A stretch of DNA of 64,000 nt from Sphingopyxis indica (GTDB lineage Bacteria > Pseudomonadota > Alphaproteobacteria > Sphingomonadales > Sphingomonadaceae): assembly GCF_900188185.1 (NCBI RefSeq), contig NZ_FZPA01000001.1, positions 868,001-932,000 on the forward strand, written 5' to 3'. Within the stretch, counting starts at the first letter, position 1. Every line of letters starts with the position of its first letter. The translations under genes and the position numbers were made by a program. Of the stretch, positions 9,313 through 18,623 are shown in pieces. Under the pieces are notes generated by a model. It did no database searches and was not told the origin of the DNA. It worked only from the letters and a program-made list of their open reading frames with translations.

Positions 9313-9683
9313 TCCCAATCCAGCGCCCCTTTCTTCCACGCATAGACAAGGCCGAGCGCCAGCTCGGCCAGAAACACCATCATCGTCGCCCAGCCGGCCC
9401 AGCCGATTTCCTCCAGGCTTACCGCCCAGGGAAAGAGGAAGGCGGCTTCGAGGTCGAAGATGATGAACAAAATGGCGACGAGGTAGAATCGCACGTCGAA
9501 CTGGCTGCGGGCGTCTTCAAATGCGGGAAAACCGCATTCATATTCGGAAAGCTTCGCCGGGTCGGGCTGGTGCGCGCCGGTCAGGCGGGCGACGCCCATC
9601 GGCAGGAACACGAACGCGGCCGACAATCCGAGCGCGATGGCCAGGAATATGAGAATCGGCAGATATTGAGTCAGATCGACCAT
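9309..9683 (-). CDS. nuoA: NADH-quinone oxidoreductase subunit A
   Basis: NuoA (124 aa) is the small three-helix membrane subunit and the first gene of the operon. The start at 9683 gives [20 protein letters not shown]. The conserved acidic loop [20 protein letters not shown] lies near residues 47-66, and [20 protein letters not shown] follows. The carboxy end [11 protein letters not shown] is typical. A possible promoter lies about 55-80 bases upstream. Confidence 0.97.
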   Translation of the reverse strand: MVDLTQYLPILIFLAIALGLSAAFVFLPMGVARLTGAHQPDPAKLSEYECGFPAFEDARSQFDVRFYLVAILFIIFDLEAAFLFPWAVSLEEIGWAGWATMMVFLAELALGLVYAWKKGALDWE

Positions 9684-9737
9684 GGGAGCTCGCAGTCTGT
9701 TCGTATCTGGGTGTCTGCGCACCCGTTATGCGGGGCG

Positions 9738-9765
9738 CTTTAGGCCAGCCGGCCGCGCCTCGCAA
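9738..9765 (-). promoter_or_regulatory. candidate nuo operon promoter
   Basis: Read on the minus strand: TTGCGA (9765-9760), 16 bases, CTAAAG (9743-9738). This is a plausible -35/-10 pair for an alphaproteobacterial housekeeping sigma factor, about 55 bases before the nuoA start. No other gene lies between. It is judged by eye only. Confidence 0.35.
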
Positions 9766-9905
9766 GCGCTGCGGGCAGGAAATTGTCGCGAGGCGGCGGC
9801 AAATAGGCAAAGCCGGCTGGCGATACCCCCGATCACTGTGTTAGGCCCATGAAAACGGGGTCGATATTCCGGGCAGCCAGCGCCCGACGGATATGGGGAG
9901 CCACT

Positions 9906-10388
9906 ATGCCACATTTCATGCTTCACACCGCCCTTGCAACGGGCGCGGCGCTCGCCTTGGCCGCCGCTCCGGCGAGCGCGCAACTCGTCAGCGCCAGCGA
10001 TCCCCAAGCGATCAAGGCGATCGTCGAGTCGCACGGCTGGCCCGCAACGCTGGTCCAGAAGGACGGCGAAGACCCCTATATCGAAAGCAACCGCAACGGG
10101 CTGAAATTCCTCGTGCTGTTCATGAACTGCACCGAAGGAAAGAATTGCCGGACGCTGCAATATTATATGGGCTTCAGCGACGCCAAGGACACGCCGCTCG
10201 AAAAGCTCAACCAGTGGAACCGCGAAAAACGCTTCGCCCGCGCCTATCGCGACGAAGCCGGCGACCCGGTGCTCGAAATGGACATCGACGTCGATTTCGC
10301 GGGCATTCCCAAGGAAAATATCAGCGAAACGTTCAACACCTGGGCGTCGCTGATGGACGCCTATCACGAATATTTGTTCGAAAGCTGA
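9906..10388 (+). CDS. YbjN-domain exported protein
   Basis: A 160-aa protein (from the ATG at 9906) with a signal peptide, MPHFMLHTALATGAALALAA, cleaved near ASAQ. The mature part has the YbjN fold features: alternating KAIVESHGWPATL, FLVLFMNCTEG and LNQWNREKRFARAYRDEAG, and a final helix in TFNTWASLMDAYHEYLF. The fold resembles type III secretion chaperones, but exported copies of unknown role are common in sphingomonads. An earlier in-frame ATG at 9849 would add 19 residues before the signal peptide and is less likely. It is divergent from the nuo operon. Confidence 0.85.
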   Translation: MPHFMLHTALATGAALALAAAPASAQLVSASDPQAIKAIVESHGWPATLVQKDGEDPYIESNRNGLKFLVLFMNCTEGKNCRTLQYYMGFSDAKDTPLEKLNQWNREKRFARAYRDEAGDPVLEMDIDVDFAGIPKENISETFNTWASLMDAYHEYLFES

Positions 10389-10427
10389 GGTGGCGGCCGG
10401 CGACGGCTTTGGGGTGGGAAGCGGACG

Positions 10428-10614
10428 GTCCTCCCCCTTGGGGGAGGGGGAGCATGCGAAGCATGGCGGAGGAGCACCCTCGGTTTACGCTGCGTTCAAA
10501 GAGGGAAAGGCAAACCGCCTGTGCCCCTCCACCACCCTTCGGCCTCGCGGGAAGCAACGCGCCCCGCGCGTTCCTTTATCCCGCTCGCTCCCCCTCCCCG
10601 GCACGGGGAGGATC
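10428..10614. repeat. palindromic intergenic element related to the nuo copies
   Basis: Fills most of the space between the YbjN gene and the inositol monophosphatase gene. It begins GTCCTCCCCCTTGGGGGAGG and ends CCCCTCCCCGGCACGGGGAG followed by GATC, so both ends are CCTCCCC-type hairpins as in the elements at 1160 and 5495. The internal GAGCATGCGAAGCATGGCGG resembles the ATGCTTCGCAT hairpin of copy 2 in the other orientation. It is longer (about 187 bp) and more diverged. No gene is visible inside it. Confidence 0.75.
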
Positions 10615-10634
10615 ATTTGGCAGTTCCCCGCCCC

Positions 10635-11453
10635 TCAGGCGTTGCGCAGCGCGCCGGCAACCAGCTTTTGCAGCTTCGAATGCACCGCGCTGCTGCCAGC
10701 GATATATTCGCTGCGCTCGATCGCGCGCTCGCCGCCGCGGAAATCGCTGACGAAACCGCCCGCCTCGCGCACCAGCAACATGCCCGCCGCGACGTCCCAG
10801 ATCTTGAGGTCGCTTTCCCAGAAGCCGTCGAAACGCCCCGCCGCGACCCATGCGAGGTCCAGGCTCGCGGCGCCGAAGCGGCGGATGCCGGCGACGTCGG
10901 GCGCGACCGCGCCGAAGATGCGGCTCCACTGCGCCATGTCGCCGTGGCCCATGAAGGGGATGCCCGTCGCGATCAGGCATTCGTGCAGGCTGCGCCGCGA
11001 CGAAACGCGCAGGCGCCGGTCGTGCAGCCACGCGCCGCGGCCGCGCTCGGCCCAATAGCTTTCGTCGGTCACGGGCTGATAGACGAGCGCCGCGGTGATG
11101 TCGCCCCAGCCGCCGCCGAGCTTCGGCTCCTGCACCGCGATCGAGATCGCGAACTGCGGGATCGCGTGGAGGAAGTTCGAGGTGCCGTCGAGCGGGTCGA
11201 TGATGAAGCGCGGCTTGCCGGGCTCGCCCTCGATCTCACCCGCCTCTTCCATCAGGAAACCCCAGCCGGGGCGCGCATGGGTCAGTTCGTCGTAAAGCGT
11301 GCGCTCGGCGGCCTGATCGGCCTTCGATACGAAATCCGCCGGACCCTTTTGCGACACCTGCAGATGCTCGACCTCGCCGAAGTCGCGGCGCAGCTTGGAC
11401 CCCGCCTTGCGCGCGGCGCGTTCCATGACGGTGATGATGCCGGATACGGCCAT
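10635..11453 (-). CDS. inositol monophosphatase family protein
   Basis: A 272-aa member of the Mg-dependent IMPase family (SuhB-like), normal length. Metal ligands are visible in order: DFVSKADQAAE near residue 41, LMEEAG near 67, IDPLDGTSNFLHAIP near 85, and IWDVAAGMLL near 219. It would hydrolyse inositol-1-phosphate or a related sugar phosphate; the substrate cannot be read from sequence. It is followed by efp on the same strand across a palindromic element, and preceded (convergently) by the YbjN gene. Confidence 0.92.
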   Translation of the reverse strand: MAVSGIITVMERAARKAGSKLRRDFGEVEHLQVSQKGPADFVSKADQAAERTLYDELTHARPGWGFLMEEAGEIEGEPGKPRFIIDPLDGTSNFLHAIPQFAISIAVQEPKLGGGWGDITAALVYQPVTDESYWAERGRGAWLHDRRLRVSSRRSLHECLIATGIPFMGHGDMAQWSRIFGAVAPDVAGIRRFGAASLDLAWVAAGRFDGFWESDLKIWDVAAGMLLVREAGGFVSDFRGGERAIERSEYIAGSSAVHSKLQKLVAGALRNA

Positions 11454-11461
11454 AATATCTA

Positions 11462-11571
11462 CTCCCCCCTCCCGCTTGCGGGAGGGGTCGGGGGAGGGAA
11501 TGTTTCCTTCGGGAAGAACCTGTCCCTCGACAGGCCCTCCCCCAACCCCTCCCGCAAGCGGGAGGGGGACT
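11462..11571. repeat. 110-bp terminal-inverted-repeat element between efp and IMPase genes
   Basis: Ends are CTCCCCCCTCCCGCTTGCGG at the left and CCGCAAGCGGGAGGGGGACT at the right, nearly exact complements. Each end itself folds as CCCGC-TT-GCGGG. The middle contains the hairpin CCTGTCCCTCGACAGG. It is the same kind of element as at 1160 and 5495 but a different sequence subfamily. It lies only three bases from the efp stop, so it may also act in 3'-end formation. Confidence 0.8.
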
Positions 11572-11574
11572 CAA

Positions 11575-12138
11575 TCAATCCGCGCGCCGCACATATTCGC
11601 GGTCATAGACATTGACCACGATGCGCGTGCCGCTGGTGATGTGCGGCGGCACCATCACGCGCACGCCATTGTCGAGGATCGCGGGCTTGTACGACGAAGA
11701 CGCCGTCTGGCCCTTCACCACCGCGTCGGCCTCGACGATCGTCGCTTCGATCTGTTCGGGCAGTTCGACCGAGATCGGGCGCTCTTCCCACAGTTCGAGA
11801 ACGACTTCCATGCCGTCCTGCAGGAATTCATGCGCGTCGCCGACGACCTCCTTGGAGATGTTGATCTGTTCGAAACTGTCCTTGTCCATGAAGACCAGGT
11901 CGTCGCCCTCGGCATAGAGGAACTGGAAATCCTTGGTGTCGAGGCGGACCTTTTCGACCGTGTCGGCGCTGCGGAAACGGTTATTGAGCTTGCGCCCGTC
12001 GATCAGATTCTTGGCCTCGACCTGCATATAGGCCCCGCCCTTGCCCGGCTGGGTGTGCTGAATCTTGGTAACCTTCCAGATACCGCCTTCATATTCGATA
12101 ATATTGCCGGGACGGATTTCAACGCCGGAGATTTTCAT
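11575..12138 (-). CDS. efp: translation elongation factor P
   Basis: EF-P (187 aa, usual length) enters the ribosomal E site and rescues ribosomes stalled at polyproline stretches. The KOW-like first domain begins [19 protein letters not shown]. The loop that reaches the peptidyl-transferase centre reads [12 protein letters not shown], with the modifiable lysine at position 33. The last domain ends [19 protein letters not shown] used the ATG at 12138, since an upstream in-frame start adds a basic stretch not found in the family. I see no modification enzyme nearby. Confidence 0.97.
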   Translation of the reverse strand: MKISGVEIRPGNIIEYEGGIWKVTKIQHTQPGKGGAYMQVEAKNLIDGRKLNNRFRSADTVEKVRLDTKDFQFLYAEGDDLVFMDKDSFEQINISKEVVGDAHEFLQDGMEVVLELWEERPISVELPEQIEATIVEADAVVKGQTASSSYKPAILDNGVRVMVPPHITSGTRIVVNVYDREYVRRAD

Positions 12139-12245
12139 CGCGCACACTCGCTTCGAACAGGATGGAAAGAGCCGCCGGCACGCGCCCGCGCGCACCGGTC
12201 ACAGGAGCGCGCCCTTAGCCGGACGCGCGGCGAAGGGCAAGCGGC

Positions 12246-14210
12246 TTAGGGCGCCTTGTCGGCCATCGCGCGCGTGCGGCGATAGCTCAGCGCAATCGCC
12301 GCGACGAACAGCAGCAGGCCGATCAGGATCGCGGGGGTCTCGAACGCCTCGCCCACCACCGCCAGCGGCGCATCGCTGCCCGACCCCGCGACGATTCCCG
12401 CGAACAGCACCCCGAACAGGCTCTCGCCGACGATGAAGCCGGTCGCCAGCAGCACCCCCATGCGCGTGTAAAATTCGGGCTTGCGGCTCCGCGCCGCGCG
12501 CTTTTCCCACAGATGGCCGACAAAGGCGCCGATCGGGATCAGGATCGTCAGCGACATCGGCAGATAGATGCCCATGCCGACGCCGAGCGGCGGCAGGCGC
12601 ATCCTGCCCATGCGGCCGAGGATTTCGTCGAGCGCGACCACCCCGACGCCGATCAGCGCGCCATAGCCGATCAGGTCCCAGCGCAAGTCGCCGCCGAGCA
12701 CGCCCTTCGCGAGCGCGCTGATCAGCGCCGCCTGCGGCGCGGGCAGCGCATTGGCCCCTGCCCCCGCCGCCCCCGCGAAGCCGAACGCCTGGTTGAGCAG
12801 GTCGAGCACTGGCGGGATGATCAGCGAGCCGAAACCGACGCCGATCACGAGCGCGAACTGCTGCTTCCACGGCGTCGCGCCGACGAGCTGGCCGGTCTTC
12901 AGGTCCTGGAGATTGTCGTTCGAGATCGTCGCGACCGAAAAGACGATTGCCGTGGTGAACAGCGCATAGGCGACGAGCGCCGCCGTATCGGCTTCGCTAT
13001 GGTCGCGCCCAAAGAAGAAGAGCAGCATCAGCGAGGCGGCGATCACCGCGAGGATGCCGACCCCCGAAACCGGGCTGTTCGACGCGCCGATCAGTCCCGC
13101 CATATAGCCCGTGACCGCCGCGATGATCGCGCCGATGAACAGCACGAACAGCAGGGTGGCGAAAATGACTCCCGCGGGGCTCGCCGCGATCGGCCCGCCC
13201 TGCGCGAAGAACCAGAGCAGCCCCGCGATGGGGATCAGCGAGCCGAGGATCGTGCCGGCGACGACGCCGAACGACAGGTCGCGCTCGCCGATCGCGACGA
13301 CCTCGCCCTTGCCGCGCGCACGCGATGAGGCGATCGAGCCCTGAATGCCGCGCACGATCGGGCCGATGATCTTGAGCAGCGTCCACAGCGCCGCGACGCC
13401 GATCGTTCCCGCGCCGATGAAGCGCACTTCCTGCGAAAAGACCGCTCCGACCGCATCGTCGACCGATCCTGCGACGCCATGCGCCGCTGTCAGCAGCGGC
13501 ATCAGCCCGCCCCAGGCGATGATCATGCCCGTCAGCATCGCGAGCCCGACCGACAGGCCGACGAGATGACCGACCCCGATCAGCGCGAGCGACAGGCTGG
13601 CGCTCACCCCGCTCGCGCCCGCGCCGAGCTTGAAATTCCTGCCGACCTCGGTTGCCGCGAGCTTCATCGCGCCGAGCAGCGCAAAGCCCGCGCTGACCAG
13701 CGAGCCGAGGACGATCGTGCGCAGCCCCGCCTGATTCTCCTCGGCGCCGTCGCCGGCGCGCGAGCCGACCTTCAGCACCTCGGCGGCCGCGACGCCTTCG
13801 GGATAGGGCAGGTCCGACCCCGCGACGAGCGCGCGGCGCAGCGGCACCGAGAACATCACGCCCAAGGTGCCGCCGATGAAGCACACCGCCGCAGTGATCC
13901 AATAGGGAAAGCCCTGCCACCAACCGACGATAACCAGCCCCGGGAGCACGAAAATAATCGCCGCGAGCGTCCCCGCCGCGCTGGCGATCGTCTGGACGAT
14001 GTTATTTTCGAGGATCGTCGCGCCCGAAAAGAAACGCAAGATCGCCATCGAGATCACCGCGGCGGGGATCGAGGTCGCAAAGGTCAGCCCGACCTTCAGC
14101 CCCAGATAGACGTTGGCTGCGGTGAACAGCAAAGTGATCAGCCCGCCGAGGATGATGCCCCGGATCGTCAGTTCGCGAAGCCCGGCGGCCCGCTGGTCGG
14201 CACTTGTCAT
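12246..14210 (-). CDS. OPT-family oligopeptide transporter
   Basis: A 654-aa integral membrane protein with about 14-16 hydrophobic segments throughout. It has the bacterial OPT signatures LGLKVGLTFATSIPAAVISM near residue 36 and NIVQTIASAAGTLAAIIFVL near 70, and PYPEGVAAAEVLKVG near 139. OPT transporters import small peptides or metal-chelate complexes by proton symport; the substrate is not determinable here. It lies about 100 bases upstream of efp on the same strand, and nothing suggests a shared function. Confidence 0.93.
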   Translation of the reverse strand: MTSADQRAAGLRELTIRGIILGGLITLLFTAANVYLGLKVGLTFATSIPAAVISMAILRFFSGATILENNIVQTIASAAGTLAAIIFVLPGLVIVGWWQGFPYWITAAVCFIGGTLGVMFSVPLRRALVAGSDLPYPEGVAAAEVLKVGSRAGDGAEENQAGLRTIVLGSLVSAGFALLGAMKLAATEVGRNFKLGAGASGVSASLSLALIGVGHLVGLSVGLAMLTGMIIAWGGLMPLLTAAHGVAGSVDDAVGAVFSQEVRFIGAGTIGVAALWTLLKIIGPIVRGIQGSIASSRARGKGEVVAIGERDLSFGVVAGTILGSLIPIAGLLWFFAQGGPIAASPAGVIFATLLFVLFIGAIIAAVTGYMAGLIGASNSPVSGVGILAVIAASLMLLFFFGRDHSEADTAALVAYALFTTAIVFSVATISNDNLQDLKTGQLVGATPWKQQFALVIGVGFGSLIIPPVLDLLNQAFGFAGAAGAGANALPAPQAALISALAKGVLGGDLRWDLIGYGALIGVGVVALDEILGRMGRMRLPPLGVGMGIYLPMSLTILIPIGAFVGHLWEKRAARSRKPEFYTRMGVLLATGFIVGESLFGVLFAGIVAGSGSDAPLAVVGEAFETPAILIGLLLFVAAIALSYRRTRAMADKAP

Positions 14211-14338
14211 AAAATTACTCCCCGGAGTCCTTCTCTTGCGCCCCCACCGCGCCGGTGCAAGCGAAAAGGCGACGAACCGAAGCCGATTTGGCGCGCCGAT
14301 CCAATCCCGCGGCCCGTTCCGCTGTCATAGGAGCGCGC

Positions 14339-14497
14339 ATGGCCGATGCCCAATATCCCGAAGTGCCCTGCGCCCCCGCCTCGCCGCGCCACGCGCAGTC
14401 CGATCGCCGCACGCCCGGCGCCGGTCTCTTCGGCTGGCGCCGTGAGCGGCCGCTGCCGCAGGACGCCGCGAAGGCGGACCCGCCGCCGCGCCCCTAA
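14339..14497 (+). CDS. possible small protein, 52 aa
   Basis: A short open frame, beginning [20 protein letters not shown] and ending [11 protein letters not shown], rich in Pro, Arg and Ala. A good ribosome-binding site (AGGAG, 6 bases before the ATG) supports it. It is convergent with thiE and overlaps the thiE stop by four bases. The middle segment [14 protein letters not shown] is the only part that looks ordered. I recognise no family, and GC-rich DNA produces such frames by chance. Confidence 0.4.
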   Translation: MADAQYPEVPCAPASPRHAQSDRRTPGAGLFGWRRERPLPQDAAKADPPPRP

Positions 14498-15132
14498 TCG
14501 GCCGCGGACGCTTCGAGCAGCGCCGCAAAGACCTGCACCGCAGCCGCGGGACCTTCTGCGTAATTCCATACGCCGCCCGACACCGCGAGGAAGTCGGCAC
14601 CCGCGTCGATCAGCGGCTTCGCATTCTCCGGCGTGATCCCCCCGATCGCGACGCACGGCAGCTCGAACAACCCCTGCCACCAGCTCAGAATCTCGGGATC
14701 GGCGCGATGCTCGACGGTTTTCGTCGTGGTCGGAAAGAAGGCCCCGAACGCGACATAATCGGCCCCCGCCTCGCCCGCTTCCATCGCGAGGTGGCGGCTG
14801 GCGTGGCACGTCACGCCGATCTGCGCCCCCGGCCCGAGCAGCCGGCGTGCCTCCTTCGGGTCGCCGTCGCCCTGCCCCAGATGGACGCCGTCGGCGCCGA
14901 TCCGCTTCGCAAGCGCCATATCGTCGTTGACGATGAAGGCGACATCGTGCGCGGCGCAGATCGCCTGCAGCGGCTCGGCAAGCCGCGCCGCCTCGTGCTG
15001 GCTCAGCCCCTTGACGCGAAACTGGAACGCCGCGACCGGCCCGGCGGACAGCGCCGCCTCGAGCCGGTCGGGAAAATCGCCGCCGACGTCGAGCGGCGAG
15101 ATCAGGTAAAGCTGGCAGGTATGGGTGGTCAT
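14494..15132 (-). CDS. thiE: thiamine phosphate synthase
   Basis: ThiE (212 aa) joins hydroxymethylpyrimidine diphosphate and thiazole phosphate to make thiamine monophosphate. The TIM-barrel signatures are in order: AFQFRVKGL near residue 36, [20 protein letters not shown] near 65 with HLGQGD, then [10 protein letters not shown] near 128 and [19 protein letters not shown] near 162. The phosphate-binding AIGGI and VSGG loops are intact. No other thiamine gene is in the window, so it seems to be a lone copy. Confidence 0.93.
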   Translation of the reverse strand: MTTHTCQLYLISPLDVGGDFPDRLEAALSAGPVAAFQFRVKGLSQHEAARLAEPLQAICAAHDVAFIVNDDMALAKRIGADGVHLGQGDGDPKEARRLLGPGAQIGVTCHASRHLAMEAGEAGADYVAFGAFFPTTTKTVEHRADPEILSWWQGLFELPCVAIGGITPENAKPLIDAGADFLAVSGGVWNYAEGPAAAVQVFAALLEASAAD

Positions 15133-15167
15133 GGCGGGTTCATAGCGGCGGCGTCAGACTCCGGCAA

Positions 15168-15569
15168 ATGCAGATCGCGCCGCGCCTCGCCCTTCCCGCA
15201 TTCACCGCCGTCATGACGCTTTCGGCCTGCGCCACGGCCAGTTCGCAAACCCCTTTGCCCGACGGCCGCGACATCGCGCTCGGCCAGCGCGCGATGGTCG
15301 ACGGCCCGGTCGTCCAGCCCGTCGAGATACTCGAAGACAGTCGCTGCCCGGCGAACGCGCGCTGCGTCTGGGCGGGCCGCGTCCGCGTCAAGATGCTGTG
15401 GCTGCGCCCGACCGGCGAAAAACAGCCGTTCGAGGTCACCCTCGGCGAAGCGACCCCTCTCGCCGACGGCGCCATCCGGCTCGAATCGGTGCGGCCCGAA
15501 AAGGAGACAGCCGCCCCGATCGCACCCGAAGACTACCGCTTCTCGCTACGCTTCGACGGCGGATTATAG
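15168..15569 (+). CDS. putative lipoprotein
   Basis: A 133-aa protein with a lipoprotein signal: hydrophobic LALPAFTAVMTLSAC with the lipobox LSAC near residues 18-21. The mature part has a compact motif EDSRCPANARCVWAGRVRVK near residues 56-75, with two cysteines likely to form a disulfide, then a run of beta strands. I have seen this CP-x-CVWxGxVRV pattern in exported proteins without an assigned function. It is divergent from thiE. Confidence 0.75.
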   Translation: MQIAPRLALPAFTAVMTLSACATASSQTPLPDGRDIALGQRAMVDGPVVQPVEILEDSRCPANARCVWAGRVRVKMLWLRPTGEKQPFEVTLGEATPLADGAIRLESVRPEKETAAPIAPEDYRFSLRFDGGL

Positions 15570-15581
15570 CGTTACTCGCCT

Positions 15582-15659
15582 CGTCACCCTGGACCTGATC
15601 CGGGGTCCATCGGAGCCGCTGTGCGAAGAATGGATCCCGGGTCGGGCCCCGAATGACGA
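15582..15659. repeat. imperfect palindrome between two converging genes
   Basis: Left arm CGTCACCCTGGACCTGATCC then GGGGTCCAT. Right arm ATGGATCCCGGGTCGGGCCC then CGAATGACG. The arms pair imperfectly over about 28 bases and are separated by some 18 bases. It lies between the lipoprotein gene and the O-methyltransferase gene, which converge on it, so it could serve as a two-way terminator. The sequence is unrelated to the other repeats in the window. Confidence 0.6.
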
Positions 15660-15673
15660 AGAAGTGCAGCCGC

Positions 15674-16330
15674 TTACCGCACCCGCGCCAGCACAAACCC
15701 GTCCCAGCCTTTCGCCCCGACCGTCTGCACCGCCGTCGCGTCGAGCCGCGGGTCGCCTTCGAGCCTGTCGAACAATGCGCGCGTCCCGCGAACGCCGTTG
15801 TCGGCGCTATCGGCGTCGAGCACCCCGCCCGCGCGCACGACATTGTCGACGACGATCACCGTCCCGCTCCGCCCCAGCCGCACCGCCTCGGCGACATAAT
15901 GCGGATTGCCCTGCTTGTCGGCGTCGATGAACACGAAGTCGAAGGGCGGGTCATCCGCCATCGCGGCCAGGCTGTCCTTCGCCGGCCCCACGCGAATATC
16001 GACCCGGTCCGCCAGCCCCGCGCGCGTCAGATTTTCCTCCGCCACCCGCGCATGTTTGCGATCGACCTCGAGCGTCACGAGCCGCCCGTCGGCGGGCAAG
16101 GCGCGCGCGAGCCAGATCGTCGAATAGCCGCCGAGTGTCCCGACTTCCAATATGCGCCGCGTCCCCGCCATCTGCGCGAGCAGGAACAGCATCTTGCCCT
16201 GCGCCGGCGACACGTCGATCGGCGGCAGGCCTTGCGCTTCGTTGTTGGAAAGGGTGGCGGCAAGCGCGTCGTCGGTGCCGAGCAATTTCCCGGCGATATA
16301 GTCGTCGACGGCTTGCCACCTCTCTCCCAT
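15674..16330 (-). CDS. class I SAM-dependent O-methyltransferase
   Basis: A 218-aa methyltransferase of the catechol/caffeoyl-CoA type. The SAM site is RILEVGTLGGYSTIWLA near residues 59-75, followed by the acidic ribose contact VTLEVDRKHA and the metal-binding FVFIDADKQGNPHYV near 132. VIVVDNVVRAGGVLD near 157 supplies further metal ligands. The acceptor is unknown. Its ATG shares a base with the stop of the aldolase gene (TGATG), so the two are co-translated. Confidence 0.9.
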   Translation of the reverse strand: MGERWQAVDDYIAGKLLGTDDALAATLSNNEAQGLPPIDVSPAQGKMLFLLAQMAGTRRILEVGTLGGYSTIWLARALPADGRLVTLEVDRKHARVAEENLTRAGLADRVDIRVGPAKDSLAAMADDPPFDFVFIDADKQGNPHYVAEAVRLGRSGTVIVVDNVVRAGGVLDADSADNGVRGTRALFDRLEGDPRLDATAVQTVGAKGWDGFVLARVR

Positions 16331-17220
16331 CAGGCGACCGAGGCCGCGTGAATCTCGTCAATCGCGCCGCCAAGCGAGCGATCGAACGCGTCGTCGTCCA
16401 TCGACGCGCGCAAATCTTCGAGCAGCGCGCGGCTGAAGCTCGCGATCATCCCGCGATTCTTGGCCAGTTCCGCGCAAGCCTCAGGCCGCGCGAAACCACC
16501 CGACAGTGCGACGACGCGCAGCACCTTCGGATGATCGACCAGCGGAGCGTAGAGATTGGCCTTGGCCGGGATCGACAGCTTGAGCATCACCGGCGCGCCG
16601 TCCCACGCATCGAGTTCGGCGAGCAGCGCATCGAGGAGCAGCCGGTCGGCAGCATCGCGCTCGGGGCTCTTGATGTTGATCTCGGGCTCGATGATCGGCA
16701 CCAGCCCGTGCGCCGCGATCCGCTTCGCCTCGGCGAACTGCTGCCGCGCGATCGCCTTGATTCCTGCTGGATTGGCGAGGTTGATGACGCTGCGCATCTT
16801 GGTCCCGAACACGCCCTTCGCAACCGCGCGCTCGCACAAGGCATCGAGCTCGGGCATCGGCTTCATCAGCTGGACGCCGTCGGCTTCGGGCTCCAGCCCC
16901 TTGTCGACCTTCAGAAAGGGCACCACGCCGCGTTCCCACAGCAGCGCCGGCACGGGCTTGCCGCCCGCCTCGCCGTCCATCGTCCGCTCGAACAGGATCG
17001 CGCCGATCACCTTGTCGCCATTGAAGCAGGGTGACGTCACGATGCGGCTGCGCATCGCGTGGATCAGCGCGAACATCTCCTCCTCGTTGGAGAAAGCGTC
17101 CTCGCCGATGCCATAGCCCTTCAAAGCCTTGGGCGTCGACCCGCCGCTCTGGTCGAGCGCGGCGATGAACCCCCGCCCCGATTTGATCTTGTCGAGCATT
17201 TCGGCGTTGGCGGTGGTCAT
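16330..17220 (-). CDS. class I fructose-bisphosphate aldolase
   Basis: A 296-aa Schiff-base aldolase that splits fructose-1,6-bisphosphate into two triose phosphates. FIAALDQSGGSTPKALKGYG near residue 18 is the phosphate-binding region. VPIIEPEINIK near 177 carries the catalytic glutamate, and VMLKLSIPAK near 212 the Schiff-base lysine. It is read after pgk, and its stop overlaps the O-methyltransferase start. Class I aldolases are less usual in bacteria than class II, but this version is regular in sphingomonads. Confidence 0.92.
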   Translation of the reverse strand: MTTANAEMLDKIKSGRGFIAALDQSGGSTPKALKGYGIGEDAFSNEEEMFALIHAMRSRIVTSPCFNGDKVIGAILFERTMDGEAGGKPVPALLWERGVVPFLKVDKGLEPEADGVQLMKPMPELDALCERAVAKGVFGTKMRSVINLANPAGIKAIARQQFAEAKRIAAHGLVPIIEPEINIKSPERDAADRLLLDALLAELDAWDGAPVMLKLSIPAKANLYAPLVDHPKVLRVVALSGGFARPEACAELAKNRGMIASFSRALLEDLRASMDDDAFDRSLGGAIDEIHAASVA

Positions 17221-17297
17221 AGGGTCTCCGTGCGTTGCATACGTATGTTGCGGCGCGCATAGCGTCCCGCCGGGCGGGATGCAATGCTGTGAAAAGG

Positions 17298-18494
17298 TCA
17301 GCCTTTCAGCGCGTCGACGCCCGGCAACGGCTTGCCTTCCATCCACTCGAGGAAGGCGCCGCCCGCGGTCGAAACGAAGGTGAAATCGCCCGCCACCCCG
17401 GCATGGTTCAGCGCCGCGACCGTATCGCCGCCGCCCGCGACCGAGATCAGCGATCCTTCGCGGGTCAGCGCCGCCGCGGTCTTCGCGAGCGCGACCGTCG
17501 CCGCGTCGAACGGCGGGGTCTCGAACGCGCCGAGCGGGCCGTTCCACACGAGCGTGCGGCACGTCTTGAGCACGTCGGCCAGCGCCTCGACCGCGGCGGG
17601 GCCGACGTCGAGGATCATTTCGTCGGGCGCGACTTCATGGACGTTCACGGTGCGCGTCGGCGGATTGGGCGCGAACTCGCGTGCCACCACGACGTCATAG
17701 GGCAGGTGGATCGTGCAGCCGGCGCTGTCGGCCGCCTCGAAGATCGCATTGGCGGTATCGACCAGATCATGCTCGCACAGCGATTTGCCGACATCGACCC
17801 CGCGCGCGGCGAGGAAGGTGTTCGCCATGCCGCCGCCGATGATCAGATGGTCGACCCTGCCGACGAGATTCTTGAGCACGTCGATCTTCGTCGACACCTT
17901 GGCGCCGCCGACCACCGCCGCCACGGGATGCGCGGGGTTGCCCAGCGCCGCGTCGAGCGCCTTGAGCTCGGCCTCCATCGCACGGCCCGCAAAAGCCGGC
18001 AGGCGATGCGCGATGCCCTCGGTCGAGCCATGCGCGCGGTGCGCCGCCGAAAAGGCGTCGTTGACGTAAAGGTCGCCGATCTCGGCGAGCGCATCGGCAA
18101 AGGCCGGGTCGTTCTTTTCCTCGCCGGGATAGAAGCGCGTATTTTCGAGCACCGCGACGTCGCCGGGCGCGAGCACCGCGACGCCCGCCTTCGCGCCGTC
18201 GCCGATGCAGTCGGGGATGAACATCACGCTATGGCCGAGCACATCCTCGAGCCCGCCCATGACGAGGCTCAGCGACTGCGCCGGGTTCTTCGCGCCCTTG
18301 GGACGGCCGAAATGCGCGAGCAGCAGCACGATCGCGCCCTTGTCGGACAGTTCGCGGATCGTCGGCACCGCGGCCTGCAGCCGCGTCGCGTCGCTTACCG
18401 CACCGTCCGCCATCGGCACGTTCAAATCGACGCGGACGAGCACACGCTTGCCGGTAACGTCGCCAATATCGTCGAGGGTTTTGAACGCGGTCAT
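17298..18494 (-). CDS. pgk: phosphoglycerate kinase
   Basis: PGK (398 aa, normal) makes ATP from 1,3-bisphosphoglycerate. [15 protein letters not shown] near residue 17, [15 protein letters not shown] near 58, the [17 protein letters not shown] substrate loop near 143-160 and [16 protein letters not shown] near 355 are all intact. It lies between gap and the aldolase gene, forming a glycolytic/gluconeogenic series on the minus strand. A 98-bp palindrome sits between its start and gap. Confidence 0.97.
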   Translation of the reverse strand: MTAFKTLDDIGDVTGKRVLVRVDLNVPMADGAVSDATRLQAAVPTIRELSDKGAIVLLLAHFGRPKGAKNPAQSLSLVMGGLEDVLGHSVMFIPDCIGDGAKAGVAVLAPGDVAVLENTRFYPGEEKNDPAFADALAEIGDLYVNDAFSAAHRAHGSTEGIAHRLPAFAGRAMEAELKALDAALGNPAHPVAAVVGGAKVSTKIDVLKNLVGRVDHLIIGGGMANTFLAARGVDVGKSLCEHDLVDTANAIFEAADSAGCTIHLPYDVVVAREFAPNPPTRTVNVHEVAPDEMILDVGPAAVEALADVLKTCRTLVWNGPLGAFETPPFDAATVALAKTAAALTREGSLISVAGGGDTVAALNHAGVAGDFTFVSTAGGAFLEWMEGKPLPGVDALKG

Positions 18495-18516
18495 CGACGT
18501 TTCCCATTCCTGTTTC

Positions 18517-18614
18517 CGTTTGCCCTGAGGAACCGCTGAGCTTGTCGAAGCGGTGTCTCGAAGGGTCCTTCGAGACGGGCCTTCGCCAAGCTCAGTCCCT
18601 CCTCAGGACGAACG
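18517..18614. repeat. 98-bp palindromic repeat between gap and pgk
   Basis: Outer arms CGTTTGCCCTGAGGAACC and its near complement CCTCAGGACGAACG. Within are GCTGAGCTTGTCGAAGC paired with CTTCGCCAAGCTCAG, and TCTCGAAGG/CCTTCGAGA at the centre. It reads as one long imperfect hairpin. Sequences of the type TGAGCTTGTCGAAG recur in sphingomonad genomes as intergenic repeats. It interrupts the otherwise compact glycolytic cluster. Confidence 0.85.
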
Positions 18615-18623
18615 GTGATCAAT

